64,000 nt of DNA from JANJUB01 sp031386985 (GTDB lineage: Bacteria; Armatimonadota; Fimbriimonadia; Fimbriimonadales; Fimbriimonadaceae): positions 3,409 through 67,408 of the forward strand of contig JANNCV010000023.1 in the NCBI GenBank assembly GCA_031386985.1. Direction: 5' to 3'. Below, one piece after another: positions 43,881 through 52,743 of this stretch (positions are counted from its first letter, which is position 1; each line of letters opens with the position of its first letter). Made by a program: the position numbers and the translations under genes. The notes beneath the pieces are model-generated. The model made no database searches. It saw only the letters and a list, made by a program, of their open reading frames with translations, and was not told the DNA's origin.

Positions 43881-44705
43881 ATGCAAGCCCCGCTCCTCAT
43901 TGTTGACGGCGATAATCTCACCCATCGCGCCTATCACACCTCCCCAAAATCAATCGTCGCGCCCGACGGTACGCCGACCAATGCGATTGTCGGCTTCTTC
44001 AGCATCCTCTCGCGGCTCTGGTCCTTGGAAAAACTCGGCCCTGTATTCGTGGCTTGGGATACTTTGGGCGTAGATACTTATCGTAGCCAACTCCTCCCGG
44101 CTTATCAAACCGGTCGAGTGTTCGAACCCGCCATCGTCATTCAACTGAACATGCTCCCCACGATTTGTAGCGCCTTCGGATTCGGAGTTGGCACGGAGGC
44201 TGGATTCGAAGCCGATGACATCATGGCCACCGCCGCCCTTTCATATCACGGTGAATCCTTGCTTTACACCACGGATAAGGATTCCTACCAACTCGTCACG
44301 GAGCGCATCCATGTTCTCGCCCCTCAACGCGGGGGCAAACCGCCCCTCCATATCGGCCCTGCTCAAGTGGTCGAGATGTTAGGAGTGTTACCCGAGCAAG
44401 TTACCGATTTCAAAGCCCTCGCCGGCGACCCTTCCGACAAAATCCCCGGCGCAAAAGGCATCGGCCCAAAAACCGCCGCTTCCCTGCTCCTCCAGCACGG
44501 CTCCCTTGAGGAAGTTCTCAAAACTTGGGCAAGGCCGGATGAGGTGGATCAACTTTTGATGTACAAGGAAGTCGTTAAGATGCGCCCGGCCGCAACTATC
44601 AAACTTCCAACCCAAACCCCCGATTGGCAATCCGGTGCCGAAGCCCTAAGGTCACTTGGCGCAACCAATCTCGCCCAGCGAATTCAAGCTTTGAAATCGA
44701 GCTAA
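43881..44705 (+). CDS. 5'-3' exonuclease (PolI N-terminal type), single-domain
   Basis: Matches the 5' nuclease domain of DNA polymerase I without the polymerase. Metal-binding acids are in VDGDN (residue 9-11), EADDIM (about 114-119), TTDKDSY (about 136-142) and AGDPSDKIPG (about 181-190); the helix-hairpin-helix GIGPKTAASLL binds DNA. It would remove RNA primers or flaps. Normal length for the stand-alone type (274 aa). Its stop overlaps the end of the convergent DinB gene by 4 bases. Confidence 0.93.
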   Translation: MQAPLLIVDGDNLTHRAYHTSPKSIVAPDGTPTNAIVGFFSILSRLWSLEKLGPVFVAWDTLGVDTYRSQLLPAYQTGRVFEPAIVIQLNMLPTICSAFGFGVGTEAGFEADDIMATAALSYHGESLLYTTDKDSYQLVTERIHVLAPQRGGKPPLHIGPAQVVEMLGVLPEQVTDFKALAGDPSDKIPGAKGIGPKTAASLLLQHGSLEEVLKTWARPDEVDQLLMYKEVVKMRPAATIKLPTQTPDWQSGAEALRSLGATNLAQRIQALKSS

Positions 44706-45211
44706 CGTCGCTTCCACAGCTCGTGCAACAACACCGCTTGCCCACCATGATAGGCATCGTGCTCCACCACATGGGCGACGATCCAGCGCAAGGTGTACGA
44801 GGCTCGGCTACCGGGAAAAATCTGCTCTGGTGTCATGCTTTTGATCGCCAACAGAGAGCGCGCCCGAATACGGTCGTGGAGTTCGAAGTACCATTCGATC
44901 GGCTGATTCGGAGGTGCTGGCCATTTCACATTGTCCTGATCGGTCTCCCTTACGAGCAGCAACTTCATCTCTTCCTCGGTTCGCTCTTGCTTAGCCGCAA
45001 ACTCCTCAAACCAATAGGCTTCGCAATCCGCCATGTGCAAAATGACTGCGCCGATGCTGTGAAAATCCGCTGCGGGTTGCCAACAGATCGCCTCTGGCGA
45101 AGGCTCCTCCAAGTTCTCGCGCCATTCGCGCGTGCTGTCGTTCAGAGTCGCCAAGAGCAACCCGATCTGAGGATCGAAACCGGGAACAGGGGCAACATCG
45201 TAGTGGATCAT
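44702..45211 (-). CDS. DinB-family four-helix metal-binding protein
   Basis: A 169-aa DinB/YfiT-like bundle. Ligand histidines appear in IGAVILHMADCE (about residue 57) and VAHVVEHDAYHGGQ (about residues 148-161), the classic three-His site. Members include metal-dependent hydrolases and thiol transferases; the substrate is not visible. The gene stands alone, convergent with the exonuclease. Confidence 0.85.
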   Translation of the reverse strand: MIHYDVAPVPGFDPQIGLLLATLNDSTREWRENLEEPSPEAICWQPAADFHSIGAVILHMADCEAYWFEEFAAKQERTEEEMKLLLVRETDQDNVKWPAPPNQPIEWYFELHDRIRARSLLAIKSMTPEQIFPGSRASYTLRWIVAHVVEHDAYHGGQAVLLHELWKRR

Positions 45212-45295
45212 CTGTAGGTTTTACCACCACGGGAGGACTCGTCATCGCCCGTATAGATATTCGCAGCGTAACGGATTAGGCTTAGTTAGTAAGGC

Positions 45296-45484
45296 ATGAG
45301 CCAGAACTCGTCAACCTTAACGGGCCAAGAGCGAGACGCGAACTTGACTATTTCCGCTCAAAGCAGTGCCAGATTGAGATTGGGTTATGATCCCGCGAAG
45401 GATGTGTTAAGGAGCCCGGCTCATAACGCGCTCTTAAATATCTCCACAGATACTTTGCCTGCGCCACCAAAGCGCGTTCTCTAG
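45296..45484 (+). CDS. Possible small protein, 62 aa
   Basis: A short frame directly in front of the prepilin gene; its stop (TAG) is part of the AGGAG ribosome-binding site of that gene, which would allow coupled translation. The sequence is hydrophilic and I recognise no family. It may be only an untranslated leader. Offered with low confidence. Confidence 0.3.
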   Translation: MSQNSSTLTGQERDANLTISAQSSARLRLGYDPAKDVLRSPAHNALLNISTDTLPAPPKRVL

Positions 45485-45491
45485 GAGATTC

Positions 45492-46433
45492 ATGAAAAAA
45501 GCTTTTACATTAATTGAATTGCTCGTCGTTATCGCTATAATCGCGATTTTGGCGGCTATCTTGTTCCCCGTCTTTGCTCAGGCTAAAACTGCGGCAAAGG
45601 CCTCGGCCGACCTTTCGAATATGAAGCAGATTGGCGTTTCGATGCAACTCTATCTGGCGGATTGGGACGACATGTACGGTCAAGCCTACTACTACAACAA
45701 TGACAACGACTCATCCGGCGGTTACACTCAATGGTCGGGCGCGATTCAGCCTTACGTTAAGAACCTCCAAATCTTTGTCAGCCCCCTCGACCCAACAAAT
45801 GGTCTCGCTCCAACCAACTTTATCGGCAACAATCTCGGCTACGGTGCCCCTCCCGGACAGGTTACGCAGTTCAACCTGCAAGATAACCAAGCGCCCCGCT
45901 TGAGCTACGTCGCGAATGGCCTCGTTTTTGCCCGAAAGCGACGAAGCATTGACCCCATGAACGTTATCTCGGCGACCGGAATTGACGAAACCGCGCGAAC
46001 CATCGCGCTGGCCCACATGACCAGCTACCCAACCTGTATCAACGATAGCTCGGTTGCTTCGGGCGTCTCCTTCAAGACTCACCGCTCCATGAACTCAATC
46101 AAGCTCGCCAGCGGCGATCGTTTCCAAGGCGAAGCCGCCGTGGAAGTGGGCAATCCGTTCTACTACACCGTTACTCCTGCCGAGGCTCAAGCCCGCTGGG
46201 ATAGCTGTAAGCTCGGAACTGACCCAACCCCGACAAACCTCAAGTTTCACATCGGCTATATCTCGCCCGACCGTGTGAAGAAGGGTGCGAACTACGTATT
46301 CTGCGATACGCACGCGAAATACTCACGCCCAGAGCAAACCCTCCGACCTGACGCTTACATGTGGGGCACTCGCGCCTACACCGCCGGTGGTGGAGAAATC
46401 CGCGATCCATTGACAGGCTTGCCTGTTCGCTAA
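45492..46433 (+). CDS. Type II/IV prepilin-like protein with C-terminal H-x-DG-like end
   Basis: A 313-aa protein with the prepilin signal KKAFTLIELLVVIAIIAIL: the peptidase would cut before Phe5, with Ala at -1 instead of Gly, and Glu9 is the usual +5 glutamate. The next residues (LFPVFAQAKTAAK) are a hallmark of Armatimonadota. The C-terminus (GANYVFCDTHAKY) matches the H-x9-DG pattern of the DUF1559 group found on Planctomycetota and Armatimonadota surfaces. An AGGAG site lies 5 bases before the ATG, and a strong terminator follows. No assembly genes adjoin it. Confidence 0.9.
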   Translation: MKKAFTLIELLVVIAIIAILAAILFPVFAQAKTAAKASADLSNMKQIGVSMQLYLADWDDMYGQAYYYNNDNDSSGGYTQWSGAIQPYVKNLQIFVSPLDPTNGLAPTNFIGNNLGYGAPPGQVTQFNLQDNQAPRLSYVANGLVFARKRRSIDPMNVISATGIDETARTIALAHMTSYPTCINDSSVASGVSFKTHRSMNSIKLASGDRFQGEAAVEVGNPFYYTVTPAEAQARWDSCKLGTDPTPTNLKFHIGYISPDRVKKGANYVFCDTHAKYSRPEQTLRPDAYMWGTRAYTAGGGEIRDPLTGLPVR

Positions 46434-46454
46434 GGTTAACCAACCTAACCCAAG

Positions 46455-46486
46455 AGCCCCTCACGATTTTCGTGGGGGGCTTTCTT
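46455..46486 (+). terminator. Rho-independent terminator of the prepilin gene
   Basis: A 10-bp stem (AGCCCCTCAC / GTGGGGGGCT, one G-U pair) with loop GATTTTC at 46455-46481, then TTCTT. It begins 21 bases after the stop codon. Confidence 0.85.
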
Positions 46487-46575
46487 GCTATTCGCACTCT
46501 TCACGAATTTGCTCACGACCAAACTGATAACATAAAGGAGCCACAACGATTGCAACTGCCGAGCAAAGAGTCCAG

Positions 46576-46651
46576 GCCCGAAGGGTCGGCAAGAATATAG
46601 CCCAGGGCAACGCCCTGGGTTGCGGACCAAACCTCAAAGCCCTGAAAGGGC
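46576..46651. repeat. Compound palindromic element of a type scattered in several phyla
   Basis: Three inverted repeats in 76 bases: GCCCGAAGGGTCGGC, CCCAGGGC-AAC-GCCCTGGG (46601-46619) and GCCCT-GAA-AGGGC (46639-46651). The phrase TAGCCCAGGGCAACGCCCTG is, from memory, a widespread extragenic element in Planctomycetota, Verrucomicrobiota and relatives, probably spread by REP-associated transposases; no such transposase is in the window. It lies between the prepilin terminator and the end of the seven-gene DUF2330 array. Confidence 0.8.
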
Positions 46652-46707
46652 GACACGGTGGCCTTTAATGGCACAGCGGTTACCGGGAGATGCGGACGAC
46701 TACCCCT

Positions 46708-47703
46708 TCACGGCAAAGCCTTCCGTCTTCGCCACAACTTAGCGACGCCAAAACCAACCACCGCCGTCACGACACCTCCAATCGCCCATGTTTCAATTGG
46801 GATCGGCGGCATTTCGGGCTGTGGGCCCGTGAAGTGGAAGTAAATGTCCGCCGTGCAATCTTCATTGGGGAACGAAGTATCGCGGAAGAGCGACACGGTT
46901 GCACTGCGTGGCAAAGAACTGAGTTTCAATTGCCGCTGCAGATCACGCGCAAACCCTCCGTAGAGCGGAGCGGATTTGCCGTCTTTATAGAAGGAGTCTG
47001 ATCGAGTCAGCTCCTCGTACTCGCCCGGGCCTACAAAGAAAACCTGCAACCCCTCATTGGGACTTCCCTCTTTTGGGATGTTGTCCATCGGCACGTAGTA
47101 AGGATTGAAAGGTTGGTCGGTTTTGAAGGACATCTTCACCAACCCCGTCTCCGCCTTTCCGTAATCAGCCAGAACCTTGAATGCGGTGAAATACCAACCC
47201 TTCTTGATATAGAAGTCGGTCCACTTTTCAATGCTCGGCGACGTCGCGTATCCGCGTGCCTTCATCCACTTAGCCAGGCCACTCGCATCCGTGGCTTTGA
47301 GAACCGTCGCTCCATAGCCGGCAACCCTGGTTACCGAAACAACTTGTACGGTTTTCGGGGAAGAGCCCGCGGATTCGGTCCCCTTGGTTTCGTTCGCTTC
47401 CTTTACACGCATCTTGCGGTAGTAATCGTTCATGCCATCCACTAAGGTCTTGAATGCCTTAGGGTTGACTTCCTCAAGCTTCGGCTCACTCGGAGTAGGC
47501 GCGATGAAGCCAAGGTCTTTGGCTTCGGTTGAAAACTTTGCCTTGCGGATGAAGTGTTCGGTATTCGTATCCGCATCCCAAACAATGATGTTCGCTTGTC
47601 CGCTGAACATAACCACTTGCTTGGGAAACGAAACGCTGCAACACGCCGCTGCAATCGTCGCCGCACAAGCGAAACCGACAAACATCCAAACTCTCACTCT
47701 CAT
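46708..47703 (-). CDS. DUF2330-type membrane-anchored protein, paralogue 7 of 7
   Basis: Last gene of the array. ATG at 47703 gives an N-terminal helix ending in a Cys pair (AAACCSVSF) and overlaps the previous gene by 4 bases; the longer frame from 47787 is not needed. The family core is present: NIIVWDADTNTEHFIRKAKF, LGFIAPTPSEPKLEEVN, KKGWYFTAFKV, ETGLVKMSF and PFNPYYVPMDN. It ends in a membrane helix (WAIGGVVTAVVGFGVAKLW) and a basic tail. A linker near residues 100-115 (KGTESAGSSPK) differs from its sisters. Confidence 0.8.
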   Translation of the reverse strand: MRVRVWMFVGFACAATIAAACCSVSFPKQVVMFSGQANIIVWDADTNTEHFIRKAKFSTEAKDLGFIAPTPSEPKLEEVNPKAFKTLVDGMNDYYRKMRVKEANETKGTESAGSSPKTVQVVSVTRVAGYGATVLKATDASGLAKWMKARGYATSPSIEKWTDFYIKKGWYFTAFKVLADYGKAETGLVKMSFKTDQPFNPYYVPMDNIPKEGSPNEGLQVFFVGPGEYEELTRSDSFYKDGKSAPLYGGFARDLQRQLKLSSLPRSATVSLFRDTSFPNEDCTADIYFHFTGPQPEMPPIPIETWAIGGVVTAVVGFGVAKLWRRRKALP

Positions 47704-48671
47704 TTCGCCTCCAGTCTCAGCCGACGACGACGGAATACTAGCCAAACAATGATCACCGACCCGGTAACAATCGCTACATTCCACCAAGGGGAGCGGGGGA
47801 ACTCGGGGCCGGGTTCGCTATAGGTGAAATAGAGATCGTCGGTCGCTTTCGGGTTGGGGAAGCTGTCGTCAATGAACGCGGTTATCGTCGCGTCCTTGGG
47901 CAACGAAGCCAGCTTCAAGTGCTTTTGCAACTCATCCGCGTGCCCCCCAACGAGCGGCGCGACCACGTCCTCATGGAGGTTACTTGCGTCCACCGAATAC
48001 TTTCCGGAAGCAACGAAGTAAACAAAAAGGCGATTGCCCGGCTTGATCGGCATATTGTCGGCGGGAACGTAATAGGGGTTAAACGGGCGATCCGTTTTGA
48101 AGGACATCTTAACCAGCCCCGTCGCCGCTTTCCCGTCCTTGGCTTTCACCTTGAGAGCAGTAAAGAACCATCCCTTTCTAACGTAAAACGCGATCCACTT
48201 ATCCGTGTCGGGCGAAGTCACGTAACCGTTCAGCTTCATCCAACTGGACAAGCCCTGGGCGTCATCCGGTTTTAGAGTCGTCGCCTCATAGCCAGCGACG
48301 TCTACGACGCGAACAATGGTAGAAAGGCCACCAGCGGCACCTTTCGACATCGTAAAGGGATTCTGGATTAGTGGCTTCAGAGCAAGCTGGTAATCCCTGA
48401 TGGCCCTGGCAAAATCTTTGAAAGCGGCGGCGTCAACTTCGGCCAAATCAGGAAGGGTTGGAGTAGGTGCAATAAATCCAAGATTATCGGCTTCGGTTTC
48501 AAACTTTGCGCTCCGAATGAAATGCTCGGTCTTGCTCTCAGCTTCCCAAACAATGATATTGGCTTGCCCCGCAAACTGAACGCCCCTACCCGTCATGGAA
48601 ACCGCACAGCAAGCCACCGCCACCGTCGCCGCCGTAAGAAAACCGCCAAAAACCCACAACCTCATCTTCAT
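47700..48671 (-). CDS. DUF2330-type membrane-anchored protein, paralogue 6 of 7
   Basis: 323 aa. The Cys pair is in AVACCAVSM, followed by a conserved NIIVWEAESKTEHFIRSAKF and LGFIAPTPTLPDLAEVD. The C-terminal anchor is WWNVAIVTGSVIIVWLVF with an RRRRLRLEAK tail. The start (ATG 48671) follows the previous stop by 4 bases and the stop overlaps the next gene by 4 bases. Same exported beta-rich core as its sisters; function unknown. Confidence 0.8.
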   Translation of the reverse strand: MKMRLWVFGGFLTAATVAVACCAVSMTGRGVQFAGQANIIVWEAESKTEHFIRSAKFETEADNLGFIAPTPTLPDLAEVDAAAFKDFARAIRDYQLALKPLIQNPFTMSKGAAGGLSTIVRVVDVAGYEATTLKPDDAQGLSSWMKLNGYVTSPDTDKWIAFYVRKGWFFTALKVKAKDGKAATGLVKMSFKTDRPFNPYYVPADNMPIKPGNRLFVYFVASGKYSVDASNLHEDVVAPLVGGHADELQKHLKLASLPKDATITAFIDDSFPNPKATDDLYFTYSEPGPEFPRSPWWNVAIVTGSVIIVWLVFRRRRLRLEAK

Positions 48672-48675
48672 ATGG

Positions 48676-49671
48676 TTACTCCCGAGTTGAGCGCGAAAAT
48701 TTCACCAGGCTGCGAATGATCGCGGCGATGGCAAGCACCACGGAACCGATACAGACGACAGAAAAGATGAGATTTTGCGAGATCGGGACGCTCGGCTGAT
48801 CGCCGGTTCGCTCGAAAAATACGTCATCGCCGGGAGTTGAAACCGGAAACTTGTGGTCTTCAAAAACCGTGATCGTGGCGTCTTTCGGCAGGCTTGCAAG
48901 CTTTAGATGCGATACTACATCGGTCGCAAAGCGACCATCGAGCGGAGCGGCGGCGGTTTGCTTTAGATCGCTCGGCCCTTTCTCGGGCGAATACTTGCCG
49001 TTGCCAACAAAGTAAAGCAACAAGCCTTCGTTCTCTTCCGACGCGCTCGGAAAGTTCTCTTTGGGAACATAGTAGGGGTTGAACGGGCGATCCGTTGTAA
49101 ACGACATTTTGACAAGCCCTGTTTCACCCGAACCCAGGCCGCTATCCACTTTGAACGCCGTCAGTAGCCAGCCTTTCTTGATGTAAAAGTCGGTCCAAAC
49201 CTGAGTGCCGGGGGTGGTGACGTAGCCGTTTTTCTTCATCCAATCGGCGAGGGCTTTTGGATCGTTTGCTTTTAGAGTGGTCGCCACGTATCCGGCGACT
49301 TTGACTTCTTGGATCACTTGAACCGCGCCCGCGGCAGCCTCCTCTTTAGGTCTGAACAAGGTCAGCGTGTTTTTCTTCACTTTCGCTTTGAACGAATCAA
49401 CCGCCGCGGCCAACGACTCAAACGCTTTGGCATCCACTTCCTCAAGCTTAGGCACGCTCGGGCTCGGAGCGATGAATCCCAAGTTGTCCGCGTTTGAGGC
49501 GAACTTGGCATTTCGAATGAAGTGCTCGGTCTTGGTTGTCTCGTCCCAAACTATAACGTTTCTCTGCCCCACGAACATGACGGTTTTGAGGGCGTACGTA
49601 AGCGCACAGCAAGCAACCGCACCGGTTGCGACCGATAGAAACACTCCGATGACCCAAATGCGTACGTTCAT
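48676..49671 (-). CDS. DUF2330-type membrane-anchored protein, paralogue 5 of 7
   Basis: 331 aa. Cys pair in AVACCALTY, then NVIVWDETTKTEHFIRNAKF and LGFIAPSPSVPKLEEVD. The loop between residue 100 and 115 (KKNTLTLFRPKEEAAAG) is the most variable part when compared with the sisters. Ends in the helix LIFSVVCIGSVVLAIAAII and a short basic tail. The start abuts the upstream gene's stop with no spacer. Confidence 0.8.
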   Translation of the reverse strand: MNVRIWVIGVFLSVATGAVACCALTYALKTVMFVGQRNVIVWDETTKTEHFIRNAKFASNADNLGFIAPSPSVPKLEEVDAKAFESLAAAVDSFKAKVKKNTLTLFRPKEEAAAGAVQVIQEVKVAGYVATTLKANDPKALADWMKKNGYVTTPGTQVWTDFYIKKGWLLTAFKVDSGLGSGETGLVKMSFTTDRPFNPYYVPKENFPSASEENEGLLLYFVGNGKYSPEKGPSDLKQTAAAPLDGRFATDVVSHLKLASLPKDATITVFEDHKFPVSTPGDDVFFERTGDQPSVPISQNLIFSVVCIGSVVLAIAAIIRSLVKFSRSTRE

Positions 49672-50715
49672 CTACTTGTGTGACTCCTGCAAAGCCGAGG
49701 TAAGTTCATCATAGAAGATCTCCGACGCTGCCGCTTCCTCTCGCCGAGCGCGCCGAATTCGGTGAACCGCATACCAAATTCCTAGGAGAATAAAGCCCGA
49801 GCAAGTGCCGCAACAGGCGGTTAAGGGGTTGAATGGAATCGTCGGTTGTGGTCCCGATTGATCGAAAAACACGTCCTGCTTGAGGCTACTCCTTGGAAAT
49901 TCTTCGTCAATAAACGTAGTAATCGTAGTGTTAGGAGGCAGAGATGGCAGTTTCAATTGAGTCGCCAGGTCCTTAACATAGTTACCCTCGACTGCAACCG
50001 CGCCGTGCTCACGGAGACCATCGGGCGCACCAGGTTCCGGAGAGAAACGGCCAGTTGCAACAAAGTAGAGGATCAACCCAGAAGGCTTGCTTGCGGCATC
50101 GGGGAAATTGTCTACCGGAATGTAATAGGGATTGAAAGGCCGATCTGTTTTGAACGACATTTTGACCAATCCGGTCTCGCCTCGACCCGATTTTGAGTCC
50201 ACGCTGAAAGCGGTAAAGAGCCAACTTCTTTTGACGTAAAACTCAATCCACTCCTTGATGCTGGGAGTCGTAACGTAGTGATTGGCTTTCATCCACGAAA
50301 TGAGTTGGCTCGAATCGGATGCCCGCAAAGTTACGGCCCGGTAACCGGCGACATTCACCGCCTGAAGAATTTCCAAGCCCTTTACTGGCTCATTTTTGGC
50401 ACAACCTCGAGGCACCTCTTTCATTCGCTCCTCAAAGTCGTGAATGGCCGATTTCAGCGTTTCGAAAGCCTTGGCATCAACTTCTTCTAACTTGGGCAAA
50501 CTCGGTGTGGGGGCGATAAAGCCAAGATCTTTGGCGTTGCTGGCGAACTTCGCGTTTCTTATGAAGTGTTCTGTCTTGGTCACCTCATCCCAAACAATGA
50601 TGTTGGATTGCCCCGTAAATCCTACGAGCCGGGAGGCAAGAGTTACAGCCGCACACGCCGCCCCTATCGCAGACAGGCAACACAAGCCGCCGCCAGCCCA
50701 TACCCTTGCTCTCAT
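49672..50715 (-). CDS. DUF2330-type membrane-anchored protein, paralogue 4 of 7
   Basis: 347 aa, the longest copy. The usual Cys pair is reduced to ACAAV, and instead two cysteines (TACCGTC) stand at the start of the C-terminal helix. After that helix (GFILLGIWYAVHRI) it has an unusually long, charged cytoplasmic tail of about 30 residues (EEAAASEIFYDELTSALQES), not seen in the other six. The core (NIIVWDEVTKTEHFIRNAKF, LGFIAPTPSLPKLEEVD) is otherwise conserved. It may have taken on a separate role. Confidence 0.8.
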   Translation of the reverse strand: MRARVWAGGGLCCLSAIGAACAAVTLASRLVGFTGQSNIIVWDEVTKTEHFIRNAKFASNAKDLGFIAPTPSLPKLEEVDAKAFETLKSAIHDFEERMKEVPRGCAKNEPVKGLEILQAVNVAGYRAVTLRASDSSQLISWMKANHYVTTPSIKEWIEFYVKRSWLFTAFSVDSKSGRGETGLVKMSFKTDRPFNPYYIPVDNFPDAASKPSGLILYFVATGRFSPEPGAPDGLREHGAVAVEGNYVKDLATQLKLPSLPPNTTITTFIDEEFPRSSLKQDVFFDQSGPQPTIPFNPLTACCGTCSGFILLGIWYAVHRIRRARREEAAASEIFYDELTSALQESHK

Positions 50716-50737
50716 GACTTCCCGGTAAGCGCGAACA

Positions 50738-51745
50738 TTAGCCGCTCACCCAACCGGCCAAGAGCCGTTTTAGCTTCCCGCTAAACAACCCGTAACCAGT
50801 GGCGATTAGAATCGCCGCCCCGGCCATGATTGTGTAGATAAGCGATTGCGGAGGCGGTTCCGGTGGCATTTGCGGTTGTGGTCCAACTCGCTCAAAATAA
50901 ACGTCGTCCTTCGAGTCACTCCTCGGAAACGCATGATCTAGGAGAGTTGTGACAGTTGTCTCGCCTGGTAGCGATTTGAGTTTTAGCTGGGCGATTACGT
51001 CAGTGGCAGGCTTCCCCACAAGCGGAGAAGTCGAATGTACATAGAGAGGGGGCTTGCCGATCGGGGCATACCGCCCGGCTGCAATGAAGTAGACAAGCAG
51101 ACCCATACTCCCAGGCTCCCTCGCACCGATATTATCCGATGGCACGTAGTAAGGATTGAAAGGCCGATCGGTTTGGAACGATAACTTCACGAGTCCGGTT
51201 TCGGCTCGACCTTGCACCGTCGAAACCTTGAAAGCCGTTAGGTACCAGCCTTTCTTGATATAGAATTCAGTCCAAGTTTGAATCGAAGGAGTTGTAATAA
51301 ACCCGTTCTCCTTCATCCAAATCGCAAGGCCTTGGGCGTTAGAGGCTTTCAACGTAACCGCTTTGAATCCCGCGATATTGGCGACTTGAATGACCTCCGG
51401 GCGAGGGCTACTGCCGCTGCTCTTCGAGAGGGTCGCAGGCAACCGCTTCCGAGCCTCCGTCTGAAACTCCACAATTGCCCGGCGAATGGTCTCAAATGCC
51501 GCTGGATCAACCTCTTCCATCTTGGGGATGCTGGGCGTGGGGGCGATAAATCCGAGATTCGGCGCATCTGTCGCAAATTTCGCGTTGCGGATGAAGTGCT
51601 CCGTTTTCGTATCCGCCTCCCAAACAATGATGTTCGTTTGGTCCATCATCGCCACCAAGCTATTGCTCAGCGTCACCACGCAACACGCCATTGCCGCGGC
51701 GCAACTTCCGGCAAACACTAAGAAGAAGCCAGTACGTAGCTTCAC
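50738..51745 (-). CDS. DUF2330-type membrane-anchored protein, paralogue 3 of 7
   Basis: 335 aa. Cys pair in AMACCVVTL, core NIIVWEADTKTEHFIRNAKF and LGFIAPTPSIPKMEEVD. The C-terminal region has a Pro-rich hinge (PQPQMPPEPPPQ) before the helix SLIYTIMAGAAILIATGYGLF. The start overlaps the previous stop by 4 bases; a 22-base gap separates it from paralogue 4, the largest spacer in the array. Confidence 0.8.
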   Translation of the reverse strand: MKLRTGFFLVFAGSCAAAMACCVVTLSNSLVAMMDQTNIIVWEADTKTEHFIRNAKFATDAPNLGFIAPTPSIPKMEEVDPAAFETIRRAIVEFQTEARKRLPATLSKSSGSSPRPEVIQVANIAGFKAVTLKASNAQGLAIWMKENGFITTPSIQTWTEFYIKKGWYLTAFKVSTVQGRAETGLVKLSFQTDRPFNPYYVPSDNIGAREPGSMGLLVYFIAAGRYAPIGKPPLYVHSTSPLVGKPATDVIAQLKLKSLPGETTVTTLLDHAFPRSDSKDDVYFERVGPQPQMPPEPPPQSLIYTIMAGAAILIATGYGLFSGKLKRLLAGWVSG

Positions 51746-52743
51746 ATTCTAAACCTCCAAAGCAGTGCGCATCCGATAGCGACAAGTGCCGCAGTGATAA
51801 CTGCGATGATCGGGAAGGATTCACTTGAACCCTCTGGAGTATCGGGCCCCGGCCCCGCCGTTATTGGCCGCTCCTTGGGCCACTCTGGCGGCGGACTAGT
51901 TTGCACAAAGTAGAGGTCATCATTGGCTCCATTGGGGAAAGTGCGATCCGTAAACGCTGTAACGGTCGCATTCTTGGGTAGCGTGGGCAGTTTTAGCTGG
52001 CCCTTCAGTTTTTCCAGATCCTCGGAGCGCAAAGGGGCGGCAACGGACGGTCGAAAGCTGGGGTGTTCCCCTTCCGGCCCATAAACGCCAGAGGAGACAA
52101 AGTAGACAGCCAGCCCCTCACGCTTGTCCGGACTAGGTATGTTGTCAGCTGGAACGTAGTAGGGATTAAAGGGTTTTTCGGTCTTAAACGACATTTTGAC
52201 CAGGCCAGTTTCTGCGCGCCCATCGTTGACATTGACCTTGAAGGCCGTGAGATACCAGCCCTTCCGGATGTAAAATTCCGTCCAGGTTTGGATGGAAGCC
52301 GTCGTAGCAAACCCATGCAGAGCCATCCAATCGGCGAGGCCCTTGGCATCGGTTGCCTTCAGGGTAACGGCGTTGTAGCCGGCAACCTCTACTTCCTGGA
52401 ACACGTCAACTTTGGAAGCTGCGGGCGAACCCCCAGTTCCTGCTGTTGGTGGGCCAGCGGCTTGAAAAGCGTCGCAAGCAGATTCGAGCGTATCAAACGC
52501 TTCGCCGTCCACTTCTTCCATTTTCGGAATGCTAGGAGTTGGGGCAATGAAGCCCAAATCATGGGCCTTGGTCTCGAACTTTGCTTTCCTAATGAAGTGC
52601 TCGGTGCCGGTATCCGGCTCCCAAACGATGATGTTTTGCTGGTGCATCATGCTCGCATGCTCGGAATGTGTTACGATGCAACAAGCCACCGCCAACCCTG
52701 CAGAAGCAAATGCTCCCAGAATCGCTCCACTTCTCAGTTTCAT
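51742..52743 (-). CDS. DUF2330-type membrane-anchored protein, paralogue 2 of 7
   Basis: 333 aa from ATG 52743, which shares one base with the stop of paralogue 1 (TAATG arrangement); the longer frame from 52797 would run into that gene. Cys pair in AVACCIVTH, core NIIVWEPDTGTEHFIRKAKF, LGFIAPTPSIPKMEEVD. The loop after residue 95 is Gly/Pro-rich (GPPTAGTGGSPAA). Ends in SFPIIAVITAALVAIGCALL and a short basic end. Confidence 0.8.
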   Translation of the reverse strand: MKLRSGAILGAFASAGLAVACCIVTHSEHASMMHQQNIIVWEPDTGTEHFIRKAKFETKAHDLGFIAPTPSIPKMEEVDGEAFDTLESACDAFQAAGPPTAGTGGSPAASKVDVFQEVEVAGYNAVTLKATDAKGLADWMALHGFATTASIQTWTEFYIRKGWYLTAFKVNVNDGRAETGLVKMSFKTEKPFNPYYVPADNIPSPDKREGLAVYFVSSGVYGPEGEHPSFRPSVAAPLRSEDLEKLKGQLKLPTLPKNATVTAFTDRTFPNGANDDLYFVQTSPPPEWPKERPITAGPGPDTPEGSSESFPIIAVITAALVAIGCALLWRFRM

